Below, in pieces: positions 50,963 to 58,510 of a stretch of 64,000 nucleotides of DNA (its first letter is position 1; each line of letters starts with the position of its first letter). The stretch is from Acetobacteraceae bacterium (GTDB lineage Bacteria > Pseudomonadota > Alphaproteobacteria > Acetobacterales > Acetobacteraceae), in assembly GCA_947371015.1 (NCBI GenBank), contig CANBNK010000016.1, positions 1 through 64,000 of the forward strand. Direction: 5' to 3'. Made by a program: the position numbers and the translations under genes. A model generated the notes under the pieces. It had not been told where the DNA came from, did not search any database, and saw only the letters and a list, made by a program, of their open reading frames with translations.

Positions 50963-52072
50963 TCACCCCGCCACCGTATCCGCCATCCGTGCCCCGCGCC
51001 GGCCCATCGGCTGGTCCCCCGGCGCGGTGGTGTCGCGCGCGGTCTGGTGTTCCAGTTCCGCGTCCAGCTCCGCCCCCACCAGCACCACGGTGGAGGACAG
51101 CCAGATCCAGGTCATGAAGCCGATGACCGCGCCCAGCGAGCCATAGGTGGCGTTGTAGGTGCCGAACTGGGTCACGTAGAAGCTGAACGCGGCCGACATC
51201 ACCACCCACAGCACCGAGGCGATGGCCCCGCCCCAGGTCACCCAGCGCCATTTGGCCTGCCGCCGGTCGGGGCCGAAGCGGTACATGCAGGCCAGGAACA
51301 CCGTCATGGTCAGCAGCAGCAGCGGCCAGCGCGTCAGCCGCAGCAGCAGGTCGGCCTCGGCGCCGATGCCGATGATGGCCAGCGCCACGGGCAGCGCCAC
51401 CACGGCGCCGATGGCCAGCAGCACGAAGACCAGCGACGCGAAGGTGAAGCCCAGCGTCTCCGCCGTCAGCCGCAGGAAGCTCCGGGTCTCGCGTTCCTCG
51501 AACACCACGTTCAGCGCGTCGAACAGCGCCTTGATCGCCTGGTTGGCCGACCACAGCGACGTCGCCAGGCTCAGCGCCAGGCTGAAGCCCAGCGTGCCCG
51601 GGCCTTTTTCCGCGATGCGCTGCACCTGGTCCTTCAGCACATCCATGCCGCCGCCGGGCACCAGCCCATCCAGGATGGCGAAGTGCCGCCAGATCGTCAC
51701 CGGGTCGGCGAACAGCCCGTACAGGGAAACCAGCGCGGCGATGCCCGGGAACAGCGCCAGCAGGGTGAAGAAGGTCACCCCCGCGGCCTCGGTCAGCACC
51801 CGGTCCGCATCGGCCTGCTGCACGGTGCGCTTCAGCACCTGCCACCAGCCGCGCGCGGGGATCTCGGTGGGGCCGGCGGCGTCCCGCCCCAGCGCGTTGC
51901 GGGACTGGCGCCGCCCCGGGCGCAGCGGCTCCTGGGGCGCCGTCTCGCGGCGCTGCCGCTCCTGGCGTTGTTCCACCGGCATCAGGTCCGGCTTGCCGTG
52001 CTGGAAAGCCGCGGCCAGCAGGCCGGCAGCGCCGATGGCGGCGACGAGGACGGGGCTTGGCTTGTCGGGCAT
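50963..52072 (-). CDS. YihY/virulence factor BrkB family membrane protein
   Basis: The 369-residue protein has a short N-terminal helix (PSPVLVAAIGAAGLLAAAF), an Arg/Gln-rich loop, and the six-helix YihY core beginning ADADRVLTEAAGVTFFTLLA and including SLATSLWSANQAIKALFDAL and YGSLGAVIGFMTWIWLSS. Once called RNase BN, the family's real role is unknown. ATG 52072 with GGAG upstream. Confidence 0.87.
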   Translation of the reverse strand: MPDKPSPVLVAAIGAAGLLAAAFQHGKPDLMPVEQRQERQRRETAPQEPLRPGRRQSRNALGRDAAGPTEIPARGWWQVLKRTVQQADADRVLTEAAGVTFFTLLALFPGIAALVSLYGLFADPVTIWRHFAILDGLVPGGGMDVLKDQVQRIAEKGPGTLGFSLALSLATSLWSANQAIKALFDALNVVFEERETRSFLRLTAETLGFTFASLVFVLLAIGAVVALPVALAIIGIGAEADLLLRLTRWPLLLLTMTVFLACMYRFGPDRRQAKWRWVTWGGAIASVLWVVMSAAFSFYVTQFGTYNATYGSLGAVIGFMTWIWLSSTVVLVGAELDAELEHQTARDTTAPGDQPMGRRGARMADTVAG

Positions 52073-52189
52073 GCGCTGTCTCCGCCGTCGCGACAGGCGG
52101 CGCGGCTCTCTGCCCCGGCAACGCCTGAACCGGCGCTCAGGTTTTCTCCGACCGTCGCCGCAAGCGCCGGCGGCCTGCGGCACCCGCCC

Positions 52190-54025
52190 CTATTGCTGCC
52201 GAGCCACCGCCTGCACCGCGCGCTGCCAGGCTTCCCACGCCGCATCCGCCGTGGTGCCGGCGCGCTCGGCCTCCTGGCTGGCGCGGTTGAGTGCCTGGCG
52301 CGCCGCTTCCTTCGCGGCACCGCTGCGGTCATCCGCCGCCGCCCGCGCCCGCGCCAGGGCGGCATCCGCCACCGCATAACCCCGGATGGCACCGCGCGCT
52401 GCGTCCAGCAGGTCGCGCGCCTGCTGCAGCGCCGGCACCAGCGCGGCCAGCTTGTCGCGCCCCGGCGCCTCGGCCGGCAGCCGCGCCAGGATGGTCGCCA
52501 GCGTCTCCAACGTGCCCGGCCCGCCCGGCAGCCGGCGCAGGCTCTGCTCCAGGTCCACCTCCCGCCAGCGCAGCAGTTGCGGGTCGCCCAGCCCGGCATC
52601 CCATAGCGGCAGCTCGGCCTCCCCCTGGCGTTCCCAGGCGAAGCGCAGGGTGGCCGGGGTGCCGTCCAGCATCGCCTCGGTCCGCAGGCCGAAGTCGCCC
52701 TCGGCCGCCACGGTGAAGCGCGGCGCCATGCCGGCGCGGCGCGGCAGGTCCAGCACCAGCCGGCCCTTGGCGCCATGCGGGTCCACCGCCAGTGCGCTCT
52801 CCTCTCGCCGCAGCGTCGCCACCACCACCACGCCGGGGCGCAGGCGCACGCCCACCGGGGTTTCGCTGCTGCTGCCGGCGCTGCTCAACGCCACGTCGCG
52901 GTCACGGGCGAAGGCGACCAGCCGCTGCTCGCCCGGGGCCACCGCGCGCAGCTCGGCATCACCGAGGAAGGCGCCGGCCTCGGCGCCACCCGCTGCTCCT
53001 CCCCCTGGCCCGCCGCCGCCATAGACGGTGGCCAGCCCGTCCGGCAGTACCGTCGCGCCGGCATTGCGCAGCCGCACCGCGTTCAGCGGGTTTCGTGCGC
53101 CCAGGTCCTGCACCCACCACACCCGCTCGGCCGGCAGCGCGGCGTCGAAGAAGGGCAGGTTGGCGGTCTCCCCGGTGCGGATGGACACCGGCACCGGCAG
53201 CGTGAACGCCACCCGCCCGGCCGAGCTTGCCGCCACCGTCGGCGGCACCGCCGCGATCTGCTGCTGGAAACGCTCGGCCACCGCCAACGCCCCTGGCCCT
53301 GGCCCCGCCCCCGCCCCCGCCCCCGCCCCCGCCGGCGCCGCGCGCATCATCGGCGCCATCGCCGGCGCCGGCGCGGCCATGGCCAGCATCGGCGCCGAGG
53401 GCGGCGGCGGCGGCCGCCCGCCGGTATCGGCCTGCACCATCACCCGCTCGGCCACGCGCACCGGCAGCTCCGGCCGCTCCACCCGAATGGGCGCATACAG
53501 CGGCTGGTGGAAGGCGGCGGGGTTGCCGGAGACCAGCGACAGCCGCACCTCCTCCCCCGCCGTCAGCACCACGCTGCGCAGGCCGGTTTCGGTCAGCACC
53601 GTCAGGCGCAGCCCGGCCGTGATCTCCTCGGCCTCCGCCAGCCGGCCCTGGGCGTTGCCGGCCTGCACCAAGTGGCCGCGCAGCGCCCGCAGCAGCGCCA
53701 CGCGCGTCTCGAAATCGTCGGGGCGCACGGGCAGGCCGCGGAATGCCTCGGCCTCCAGGTCCTGCGCCGGCAGCCGCAGCCCTTCCAGCGTGCCGGCGGC
53801 ATCCCGCACCAGCAGGGACTTCAGCACGTCGTCCACATCCTCGGTGGGGGCGCGGAAGGTCACGCTCTCCCCGGGGTCCAGCGGGCCGCCGCGTTCCAAC
53901 TGCATCAGCCCGGCATTGGACAGGGTGACGCTGCGCACCGGCAATTCCGCTGCCAGGGCAGAGCCCAGGGCGGGCCCCATGGCAGGCAAGGCCAGCACCA
54001 GGCAAAATGGCACCACGCGACGCAT
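52190..54025 (-). CDS. Secreted DUF4139-like protein
   Basis: The 611-residue protein has a signal peptide (VVPFCLVLALPAMGPALGSA), an N-terminal domain with VRSVTLSNAGLMQLERGGPL and DVDDVLKSLLVRDAAGTLEG, low-complexity AGAGAGAG and Pro tracts around residue 240, and a DUF4139-type C-terminal beta domain (residues about 300-520) followed by a helical tail. Function unknown; mucoidy-inhibitor proteins are relatives. GGAGG precedes ATG 54025. Confidence 0.68.
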   Translation of the reverse strand: MRRVVPFCLVLALPAMGPALGSALAAELPVRSVTLSNAGLMQLERGGPLDPGESVTFRAPTEDVDDVLKSLLVRDAAGTLEGLRLPAQDLEAEAFRGLPVRPDDFETRVALLRALRGHLVQAGNAQGRLAEAEEITAGLRLTVLTETGLRSVVLTAGEEVRLSLVSGNPAAFHQPLYAPIRVERPELPVRVAERVMVQADTGGRPPPPPSAPMLAMAAPAPAMAPMMRAAPAGAGAGAGAGPGPGALAVAERFQQQIAAVPPTVAASSAGRVAFTLPVPVSIRTGETANLPFFDAALPAERVWWVQDLGARNPLNAVRLRNAGATVLPDGLATVYGGGGPGGGAAGGAEAGAFLGDAELRAVAPGEQRLVAFARDRDVALSSAGSSSETPVGVRLRPGVVVVATLRREESALAVDPHGAKGRLVLDLPRRAGMAPRFTVAAEGDFGLRTEAMLDGTPATLRFAWERQGEAELPLWDAGLGDPQLLRWREVDLEQSLRRLPGGPGTLETLATILARLPAEAPGRDKLAALVPALQQARDLLDAARGAIRGYAVADAALARARAAADDRSGAAKEAARQALNRASQEAERAGTTADAAWEAWQRAVQAVARQQ

Positions 54026-54042
54026 GCTATCCTCCGATGCCA

Positions 54043-54200
54043 CTGATTCACCGCCCGCGGCGATTCCGCCTTGGCCGATCAGGCGCTGGTTGGGCGACTG
54101 ATTCACGGCCCACGGCGATTCCGCCTTGGCCGATCAGGCGCTGGTTGAGCGACTGATTCACCGCCCACGGCGATTCCGCCTTGGCCTATCAGGCGCTAAG
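54043..54200. repeat. Three tandem family B repeats
   Basis: Three copies of about 50-55 bp, starting CTGATTCACCGCCC (54043), CTGATTCACGGCCC (54098) and CTGATTCACCGCCC (54153), each with CGGCGATTCCGCCTTGGCC and ending ATCAGGCGCT. They occupy most of the divergent spacer between the DUF4139-like and EVE genes. Copies are more than 90 percent alike, implying recent local duplication. Confidence 0.85.
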
Positions 54201-54245
54201 CCTCCACTGTAGCAACTGCGATACGGCAAAACGGGGGCGGCGTTG

Positions 54246-54689
54246 GTGGCGTACTGGCTGGTGAAAAGCGAACCCGACGCATTCTCATGGGATCAGCAGG
54301 TGGCCAACGGCGTGGAGCCCTGGACCGGCGTGCGCAACGCCATGGCGGCCAACAACCTGAAGGCGATGAAGCAAGGCGACCTAGTCTTCTTCTACCATTC
54401 CAACATCGGCAAGGAGATCGTCGGCGTGGTGCAGGTGGCGCGCGAAGCCTACCCGGACCCGAGCGACGACACCGGCCGCTGGGTCTGCACCGACATGCAG
54501 GCGGTCGGCCCGGTGCCGAAGAAGGTCACCCTCGCCGAGGTCAAGGCCACGCCCGAGTTGGCCGATCTCGCCCTGGTGCGGATGTCGCGCCTTTCCGTGA
54601 TGCCGGTTTCCGCTGAACACTGGGCCATCCTCTGCCGGATGAGCGGCTTCAAGCCGCCCCGAAAGCGGAAACAGACCCATGCAGCTTGA
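54246..54689 (+). CDS. EVE-domain protein
   Basis: The 147-residue PUA-like EVE protein has YWLVKSEPDAFSWDQ, WTGVRNAMAANNLKAMKQGD and FYHSNIGKEIVGVVQV. EVE domains bind modified nucleobases (5-methylcytosine in restriction enzymes, or tRNA). The GTG at 54246 is used; the TTG one codon earlier is the ORF-track start. It overlaps the next gene by 11 bases. Confidence 0.9.
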   Translation: MAYWLVKSEPDAFSWDQQVANGVEPWTGVRNAMAANNLKAMKQGDLVFFYHSNIGKEIVGVVQVAREAYPDPSDDTGRWVCTDMQAVGPVPKKVTLAEVKATPELADLALVRMSRLSVMPVSAEHWAILCRMSGFKPPRKRKQTHAA

Positions 54690-55170
54690 AGGTTCCTGCC
54701 ACTGCCGCGCGGTGACGTTCCGCGTGCGCTCCACCACGCCGGTGCCCTACCAGCGCTGCTATTGCAGCATCTGCCGCAAGACCCAGGGCGGCGGCGGCTG
54801 GGCGGTGAACCTCGGCGCCGACAGCGCCACGCTGAAGGTCACCGGCCGCAAGCACATCCGCATCTACCACGCCAAGCTGCGGGAGGCCGGGGAACGCGCC
54901 CATCGCAGCCCGGGCGAGCGCCATTTCTGCGGCGAATGCGGCAGCGCGCTGTGGCTGTACGATGCCCGCTGGCCGGAGTTGGTCCACCCCTTCGCCAGCG
55001 CCATCGACACGGAGCTGCCCACGCCGCCGCGCCATACCCACCTGATGCTGGCCTACAAGGCGCCCTGGGTGGAGGTGAACGCGGTGCGCGGCGACCGCCA
55101 CCACCAGGAATACCCCGAAGAAAGCATTGCCGAATGGCACGAACGCCTGGGCCTGACCGATGACGACTGA
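54679..55170 (+). CDS. GFA family zinc-binding protein
   Basis: The 163-residue protein of the glutathione-dependent formaldehyde-activating-enzyme fold has CHCRAVTF, CYCSICRKTQGGG and FCGECGSALW, the cysteine set that binds two zinc ions. The formaldehyde role applies to Gfa only; most relatives are uncharacterised. Overlaps EVE and Rieske genes at its ends. Confidence 0.9.
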   Translation: MQLEGSCHCRAVTFRVRSTTPVPYQRCYCSICRKTQGGGGWAVNLGADSATLKVTGRKHIRIYHAKLREAGERAHRSPGERHFCGECGSALWLYDARWPELVHPFASAIDTELPTPPRHTHLMLAYKAPWVEVNAVRGDRHHQEYPEESIAEWHERLGLTDDD

Positions 55171-55519
55171 GACCGCCGACCTGCGCGTGCTGTGCCGGGT
55201 GGACGACATCCCCGACCCCGGCGCGCGCGGTTTTCCCAGTGCCCCCGGCGGCTTCTACGGCCTGTTCGCGGTGAAGAAGGCCGGCGTGCTGCGCGTGTAC
55301 GTCAACAGCTGCCCGCATATCGGCGTGCCGCTGGAGCCGCTGCCGGACCGCTTCCTGGATACGCGCAAGGCCTTCATCGTCTGCTCGGCGCATGGCGCGC
55401 GCTTCAAGGTGGAGGACGGGCACTGCGTGACCGGGCCCTGCCTGGGGCAGAGCCTGGAGATGGTGCCGCACGAGGTGCGCGACGGGGTGCTGCTGGTGGC
55501 GCGGGACGCGGGGAAGTAG
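55160..55519 (+). CDS. Rieske [2Fe-2S] domain protein
   Basis: The 119-residue protein carries a Rieske cluster: CPHIGVPLEPLPD (CxH) and CSAHGARFKVEDG (CxxH). It resembles the small assimilatory ferredoxins of the NirD type. It overlaps the GFA gene by 11 bases; the three small genes form one transcript. Partner enzyme unknown. Confidence 0.9.
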   Translation: MTTETADLRVLCRVDDIPDPGARGFPSAPGGFYGLFAVKKAGVLRVYVNSCPHIGVPLEPLPDRFLDTRKAFIVCSAHGARFKVEDGHCVTGPCLGQSLEMVPHEVRDGVLLVARDAGK

Positions 55520-55617
55520 GCGCGGCGCAAAGCGCCGTCGCCGGCGCGGCGCAGTTGCGCCGTCGCCATCTCCACGCTGATCCCTTTTCGGGCGATCAGC
55601 CCCCTCGTACCAAGCAG

Positions 55618-55790
55618 ATGAAGTTCCGACCTGTGGCCCGCCGCTTGCAGGCCGAGCCGCCGAATGGCGGCCGCGGCTTATGCCGCGTCACGCGTCAGCG
55701 TGCCGTCGCACGACGCCAAGGGCCGCGGAGGCGGCCCGCCCGGCGACTGAGGGCGCGCGAAGGTGAAACCTTCGCGCGCTTGGTATCAGT
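55618..55790 (+). repeat. Complex multi-hairpin repeat, family A copy 3
   Basis: Begins ATGAAGTTCCGACCTGTGGC and ends AGGTGAAACCTTCGCGCGCT then TGGTATCAGT. Its internal hairpins follow the order of copies 1 and 2. The last TATCA contains the stop codon of the convergent metZ gene. Preceded by the palindrome CTGATC-CCTTTTCGGGC-GATCAG. Confidence 0.85.
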
Positions 55791-56982
55791 GCGTAGCGTC
55801 CAACGCCCCGGCCAGGTCCTCGATGATGTCGGCGACATCCTCAAGCCCGACGCTCAGCCGGATCGTCCCATCGGTAATCCCCAGCTTCGCCCGCTCCTCG
55901 GCGCCGATCCGCATATGCGTGGTCGTCGCCGGGTGGGTCACCATGCTCTTGGAATCGCCCAGGTTGTTGGACACGTCGATCAACTGCAACGCGTTGCAGA
56001 ACTTGAACGCCGCTTCCTTGCCCCCGGCCAGGTCGAAGGTGCACAGCGTGCCGCCATCGCTCATCAGCCGCTTGGCCAGCGCCTGCTGCGGGTGATCGGC
56101 GCGCATCGGGTACAGCGCCTTCGCCACTTCCGGCCGCGCTGCCAAAAAGTCCGCCACCTCGGCGGCGCTGCGGCACATGGCCGGCACGCGCAGGTGCAGC
56201 GTCTCCAGCCCCTTCAGGATCACCCAGGCATTGAACGGCGACAGCGCCGGCCCGGTGTTGCGGGTGAAGGGCTGCAGCACCTCCTCCACCCACTTCTTGC
56301 TGCCCAGCACGGCGCCGCCGAGCACGCGGCCCTGGCCGTCCATGTGCTTGGTGCAGCTGTACACCACCACGTCGGCGCCCAGTTCCAGCGGCTTCTGCAG
56401 CAGCGGGGTGGCGAAGACGTTGTCCACCACCACGATGGCGCCGGCCTTGTGCGCCAGCTCGGCCACCGCCGGCAGATCGACCAGTTGCAGCATCGGGTTG
56501 CTCGGCGTCTCCAGCAGCACCAGCGCGGTCGGCGTGCTCAGCGCGGCTTCCCACTGCGCCAGGTCCGGGCCATCCACGAACACCCCCTCGATGCCGTAGC
56601 GCGGCAGCAGCGTCGAGACGATCCAGTGGCAGGAGCCGAACAGCGCGCGAGACGCCACCACCCGGTCGCCGGTCTTCAAATGGCTCAACATCGAGGCGTG
56701 GATCGCGGCCATGCCCGTCGCCGTCATCCGGCAGGCCTCGGCGCCTTCCAGCGCGGCCAGCCGGTCCTCCAGCATCGCCACCGTGGGGTTGCCGAACCGG
56801 CTGTACTGCCAGTGCGTCACCGTGCCGTTGAACGTCGCCTCGGCCTGCTCGGCGCTGTCATAGACAAAGCCGGAGGTGAGGAACAACGCCTCGGCGGTTT
56901 CGTCCATGCTGGAACGCTGGGTGCCACCGCGCACCAGCAGGGTGGCGGGACGCAGCGGGCGGGTGGTGGTCGGCTTGGCCAT
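55786..56982 (-). CDS. metZ: O-succinylhomoserine sulfhydrylase
   Basis: The 398-residue PLP enzyme of the Cys/Met metabolism family joins O-succinylhomoserine and sulfide to homocysteine. Features: TSGFVYDSAEQAEATFNG, SRFGNPTVAMLEDRLAALEG, PLP lysine in VVYSCTKHMDGQGR and SVGLEDVADIIEDL. Start ATG 56982. A SAM-II riboswitch lies 78 bases upstream, as is usual for metZ in alphaproteobacteria. Confidence 0.9.
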   Translation of the reverse strand: MAKPTTTRPLRPATLLVRGGTQRSSMDETAEALFLTSGFVYDSAEQAEATFNGTVTHWQYSRFGNPTVAMLEDRLAALEGAEACRMTATGMAAIHASMLSHLKTGDRVVASRALFGSCHWIVSTLLPRYGIEGVFVDGPDLAQWEAALSTPTALVLLETPSNPMLQLVDLPAVAELAHKAGAIVVVDNVFATPLLQKPLELGADVVVYSCTKHMDGQGRVLGGAVLGSKKWVEEVLQPFTRNTGPALSPFNAWVILKGLETLHLRVPAMCRSAAEVADFLAARPEVAKALYPMRADHPQQALAKRLMSDGGTLCTFDLAGGKEAAFKFCNALQLIDVSNNLGDSKSMVTHPATTTHMRIGAEERAKLGITDGTIRLSVGLEDVADIIEDLAGALDATH

Positions 56983-57059
56983 GATACAGGACACCTTCAA
57001 ACGCGCGGCGTCCGGCCCCTGAACGGGGTTTCGCGCGCACCATGGCGGGCGCACGCGAA

Positions 57060-57162
57060 GGCCGTTTAGCGCGAATGTTTTTCACCCCTCGGCGCCGCTG
57101 TGCGTCGCTGAGGGGGACCCGTATGGGAGCTCGCCGCAAGCTGGCCGGACAAATCGCGAGCC
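57060..57162 (-). promoter_or_regulatory. SAM-II (SAM-alpha) riboswitch
   Basis: Read on the minus strand: GGCTCGCGATTTGTCCGGCC then AGCTTGCGGCGAGC forms P1 with the conserved GATTTG and GCTTGC, and the 3' part AAAACATTCGCGCTAAACGG supplies the SAM-II GCTAAA pseudoknot strand. Between them is an extra GGTCCCCCTCAGCG / GCGCCGAGGGG hairpin of about 45 nt. High SAM should hide the ribosome site and lower metZ translation. Position and gene match known SAM-II elements. Boundaries are approximate. Confidence 0.78.
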
Positions 57163-57189
57163 TTCCTGTCGCCAGGAAGATCTTCTGTG

Positions 57190-57300
57190 TAGCGCGCGGC
57201 TTGTTCGTCGCGCAAGTAGCGCGCAGCCCGTATGCCTACGCAAGTAGCGCGCAGCCTATATGCCTCGCAAGGCGCGCGCGGCTTGTTTGCGCGGCAAGGG
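57190..57300. repeat. Short tandem GC repeats upstream of tRNA-Gly
   Basis: AAGTAGCGCGCAGCC occurs twice (about 57214 and 57243) with GTATGCCTACGC / TATATGCCTCGC between, flanked by related GCGCGCGGCTTGTT units (57194, 57274). It leaves little room for a conventional tRNA promoter. Confidence 0.6.
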
Positions 57301-57322
57301 TCGGCTAAACACGCCGCCTGCC

Positions 57323-57396
57323 GCGGGCGTAGCTCAATGGTAGAGCTCTTGGTTCCCAACCAAGTGACGAGGGTTCGATTCCCTTCGCCCGCTCCA
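57323..57396 (+). tRNA. tRNA-Gly (anticodon CCC)
   Basis: GCGGGCG acceptor pairs with CGCCCGC. The D arm is GCTCAATGGTAGAGC. The anticodon arm CTTGG-TTCCCAA-CCAAG carries anticodon CCC (Gly, codon GGG). The T arm is GAGGG-TTCGATT-CCCTT. CCA is encoded at 57394-57396. Confidence 0.97.
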
Positions 57397-57417
57397 GCCC
57401 CTCAGGAAATGCCCCTC

Positions 57418-57606
57418 ATGCAGGACGCCCTTGCCCTGGCCTTCGGCACGGCCGCCGCCGGTGCCCTGGTGGTGCTGATACTCTCGCCGCTGTTCCCGGC
57501 GCTGCGGCCACTATGGGGCGGCGCACGCAACCCGAACCTGGCGCTATGGGCCGGGCTGGCCACGGCCATGGCCTGCGCGATGGCCGTGACGGTGCCGCAC
57601 CCCTGA
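57418..57606 (+). CDS. Small two-helix membrane protein
   Basis: 62 residues with helices LALAFGTAAAGALVVLILSPLF and LALWAGLATAMACAMAVTV. AGGA precedes ATG 57418 by 10 bases; the frame's longer start covers the tRNA. Unrecognised family; may be transcribed with the tRNA. Confidence 0.5.
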   Translation: MQDALALAFGTAAAGALVVLILSPLFPALRPLWGGARNPNLALWAGLATAMACAMAVTVPHP

Positions 57607-57714
57607 GACTGAGCGTCTCGGCCTGCGGCCTGATGCCGCCGGAGCAGGCATGGCGTACGAGTCGGCGGAACCGCGGCAGGGGCACCTGTCCCCGCCACGG
57701 TTAAGCGCCTGGTT

Positions 57715-57990
57715 TCAGGTCTCGATCGGCTGGGGTGGGGCGAAGGGGCTGCGCGCCGGCCAGGCGGGGTTCGTGCCGCCCAAGGTCTCCGCGATCCACA
57801 TCACCAGCAGTCCCAGCACCATGACGCCCACGCCGCCGGCCTGTGCCCGATGGTCCCAGAACGCCGCCGCCGTTGCCGCTGCTACCACTGGCGTGAACAG
57901 CAACGGATGGCCAAAAATAAACGCGCAGAAATACAGGGCCAGGCGCAACGGTAAGCCGCACCAGTGCCACAGGGTTTTCAATTGCGACAT
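57715..57990 (-). CDS. Small membrane protein, unknown
   Basis: 91 residues with two or three hydrophobic segments (LPLRLALYFCAFIFGHPLLFT, VVAAATAAAFW, GVGVMVLGLLVMWIAETLGG). GAGGAG precedes ATG 57990. The C-terminus is proline-rich. I do not recognise it. The following 266 bp (57991-58256) are AT-rich and hold promoters, nothing else identified. Confidence 0.65.
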   Translation of the reverse strand: MSQLKTLWHWCGLPLRLALYFCAFIFGHPLLFTPVVAAATAAAFWDHRAQAGGVGVMVLGLLVMWIAETLGGTNPAWPARSPFAPPQPIET

Positions 57991-58256
57991 TTGGTGTCTC
58001 CTCATCATGGTTGATGCGAGGACTTCGTCGCATGGACCAAATCTAGCTCGGACGGTGAGCGAATGCGAAGTTACTTAACCGCCATCCTGGCGACAAGACG
58101 ATGAAACAAAAATAAAGACATGGATCAGAAAATGGTAATATTCTGATAAATACGGCGGCTGAATCACGGGTTTGCGAGCGTGCGTTTCTCCCCCTAGGCG
58201 AAACACCCTCGCTGAGTTGATGAAGGGGCTGCCGATAGCAACCATAGGGCTTCCCC

Positions 58257-58415
58257 ATGTCCCAGCGCCTCGCCTCCTCCACCACTGCAAGCCAGCATTT
58301 CGAGAACCGTGCGGCGGGTACCGCCATGCTGCTGCTGCGGCTGACCCTGCTGGGCACCGTGGCTGCCTTCGTTGGCGTGCTGTGCTTCCAGACCTGGCGC
58401 GCCTTCGCCGGCTGA
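58257..58415 (+). CDS. 52-residue single-pass membrane protein
   Basis: Too short for the ORF track. It has a polar N-terminus (SQRLASSTTASQHFENRAAG) and one helix (MLLLRLTLLGTVAAFVGVLCF), ending QTWRAFAG. Stop at 58413-58415; LLM monooxygenase starts 96 bases later. Codon third positions are GC-rich as in real genes of this genome. Function unknown. Confidence 0.5.
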   Translation: MSQRLASSTTASQHFENRAAGTAMLLLRLTLLGTVAAFVGVLCFQTWRAFAG

Positions 58416-58510
58416 GGCCGCGCCGCCCCCTTCATTCCCTTGGACGCGGCAGTTGACGCCAGCGCCCCTGCGCGGAAGCATCACCGCCAAGCGCAACAGG
58501 GGGAACGCCG

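Noticed and set aside
50813-52606. 597-residue ORF beginning MAGLVPAIHAG
   Set aside because: Begins in a dispersed palindrome and lies antisense to yihY; well-known spurious start peptide.
55192-57069. 625-residue plus-strand ORF
   Set aside because: Overlaps the Rieske gene out of frame, the family A repeat and antisense metZ.
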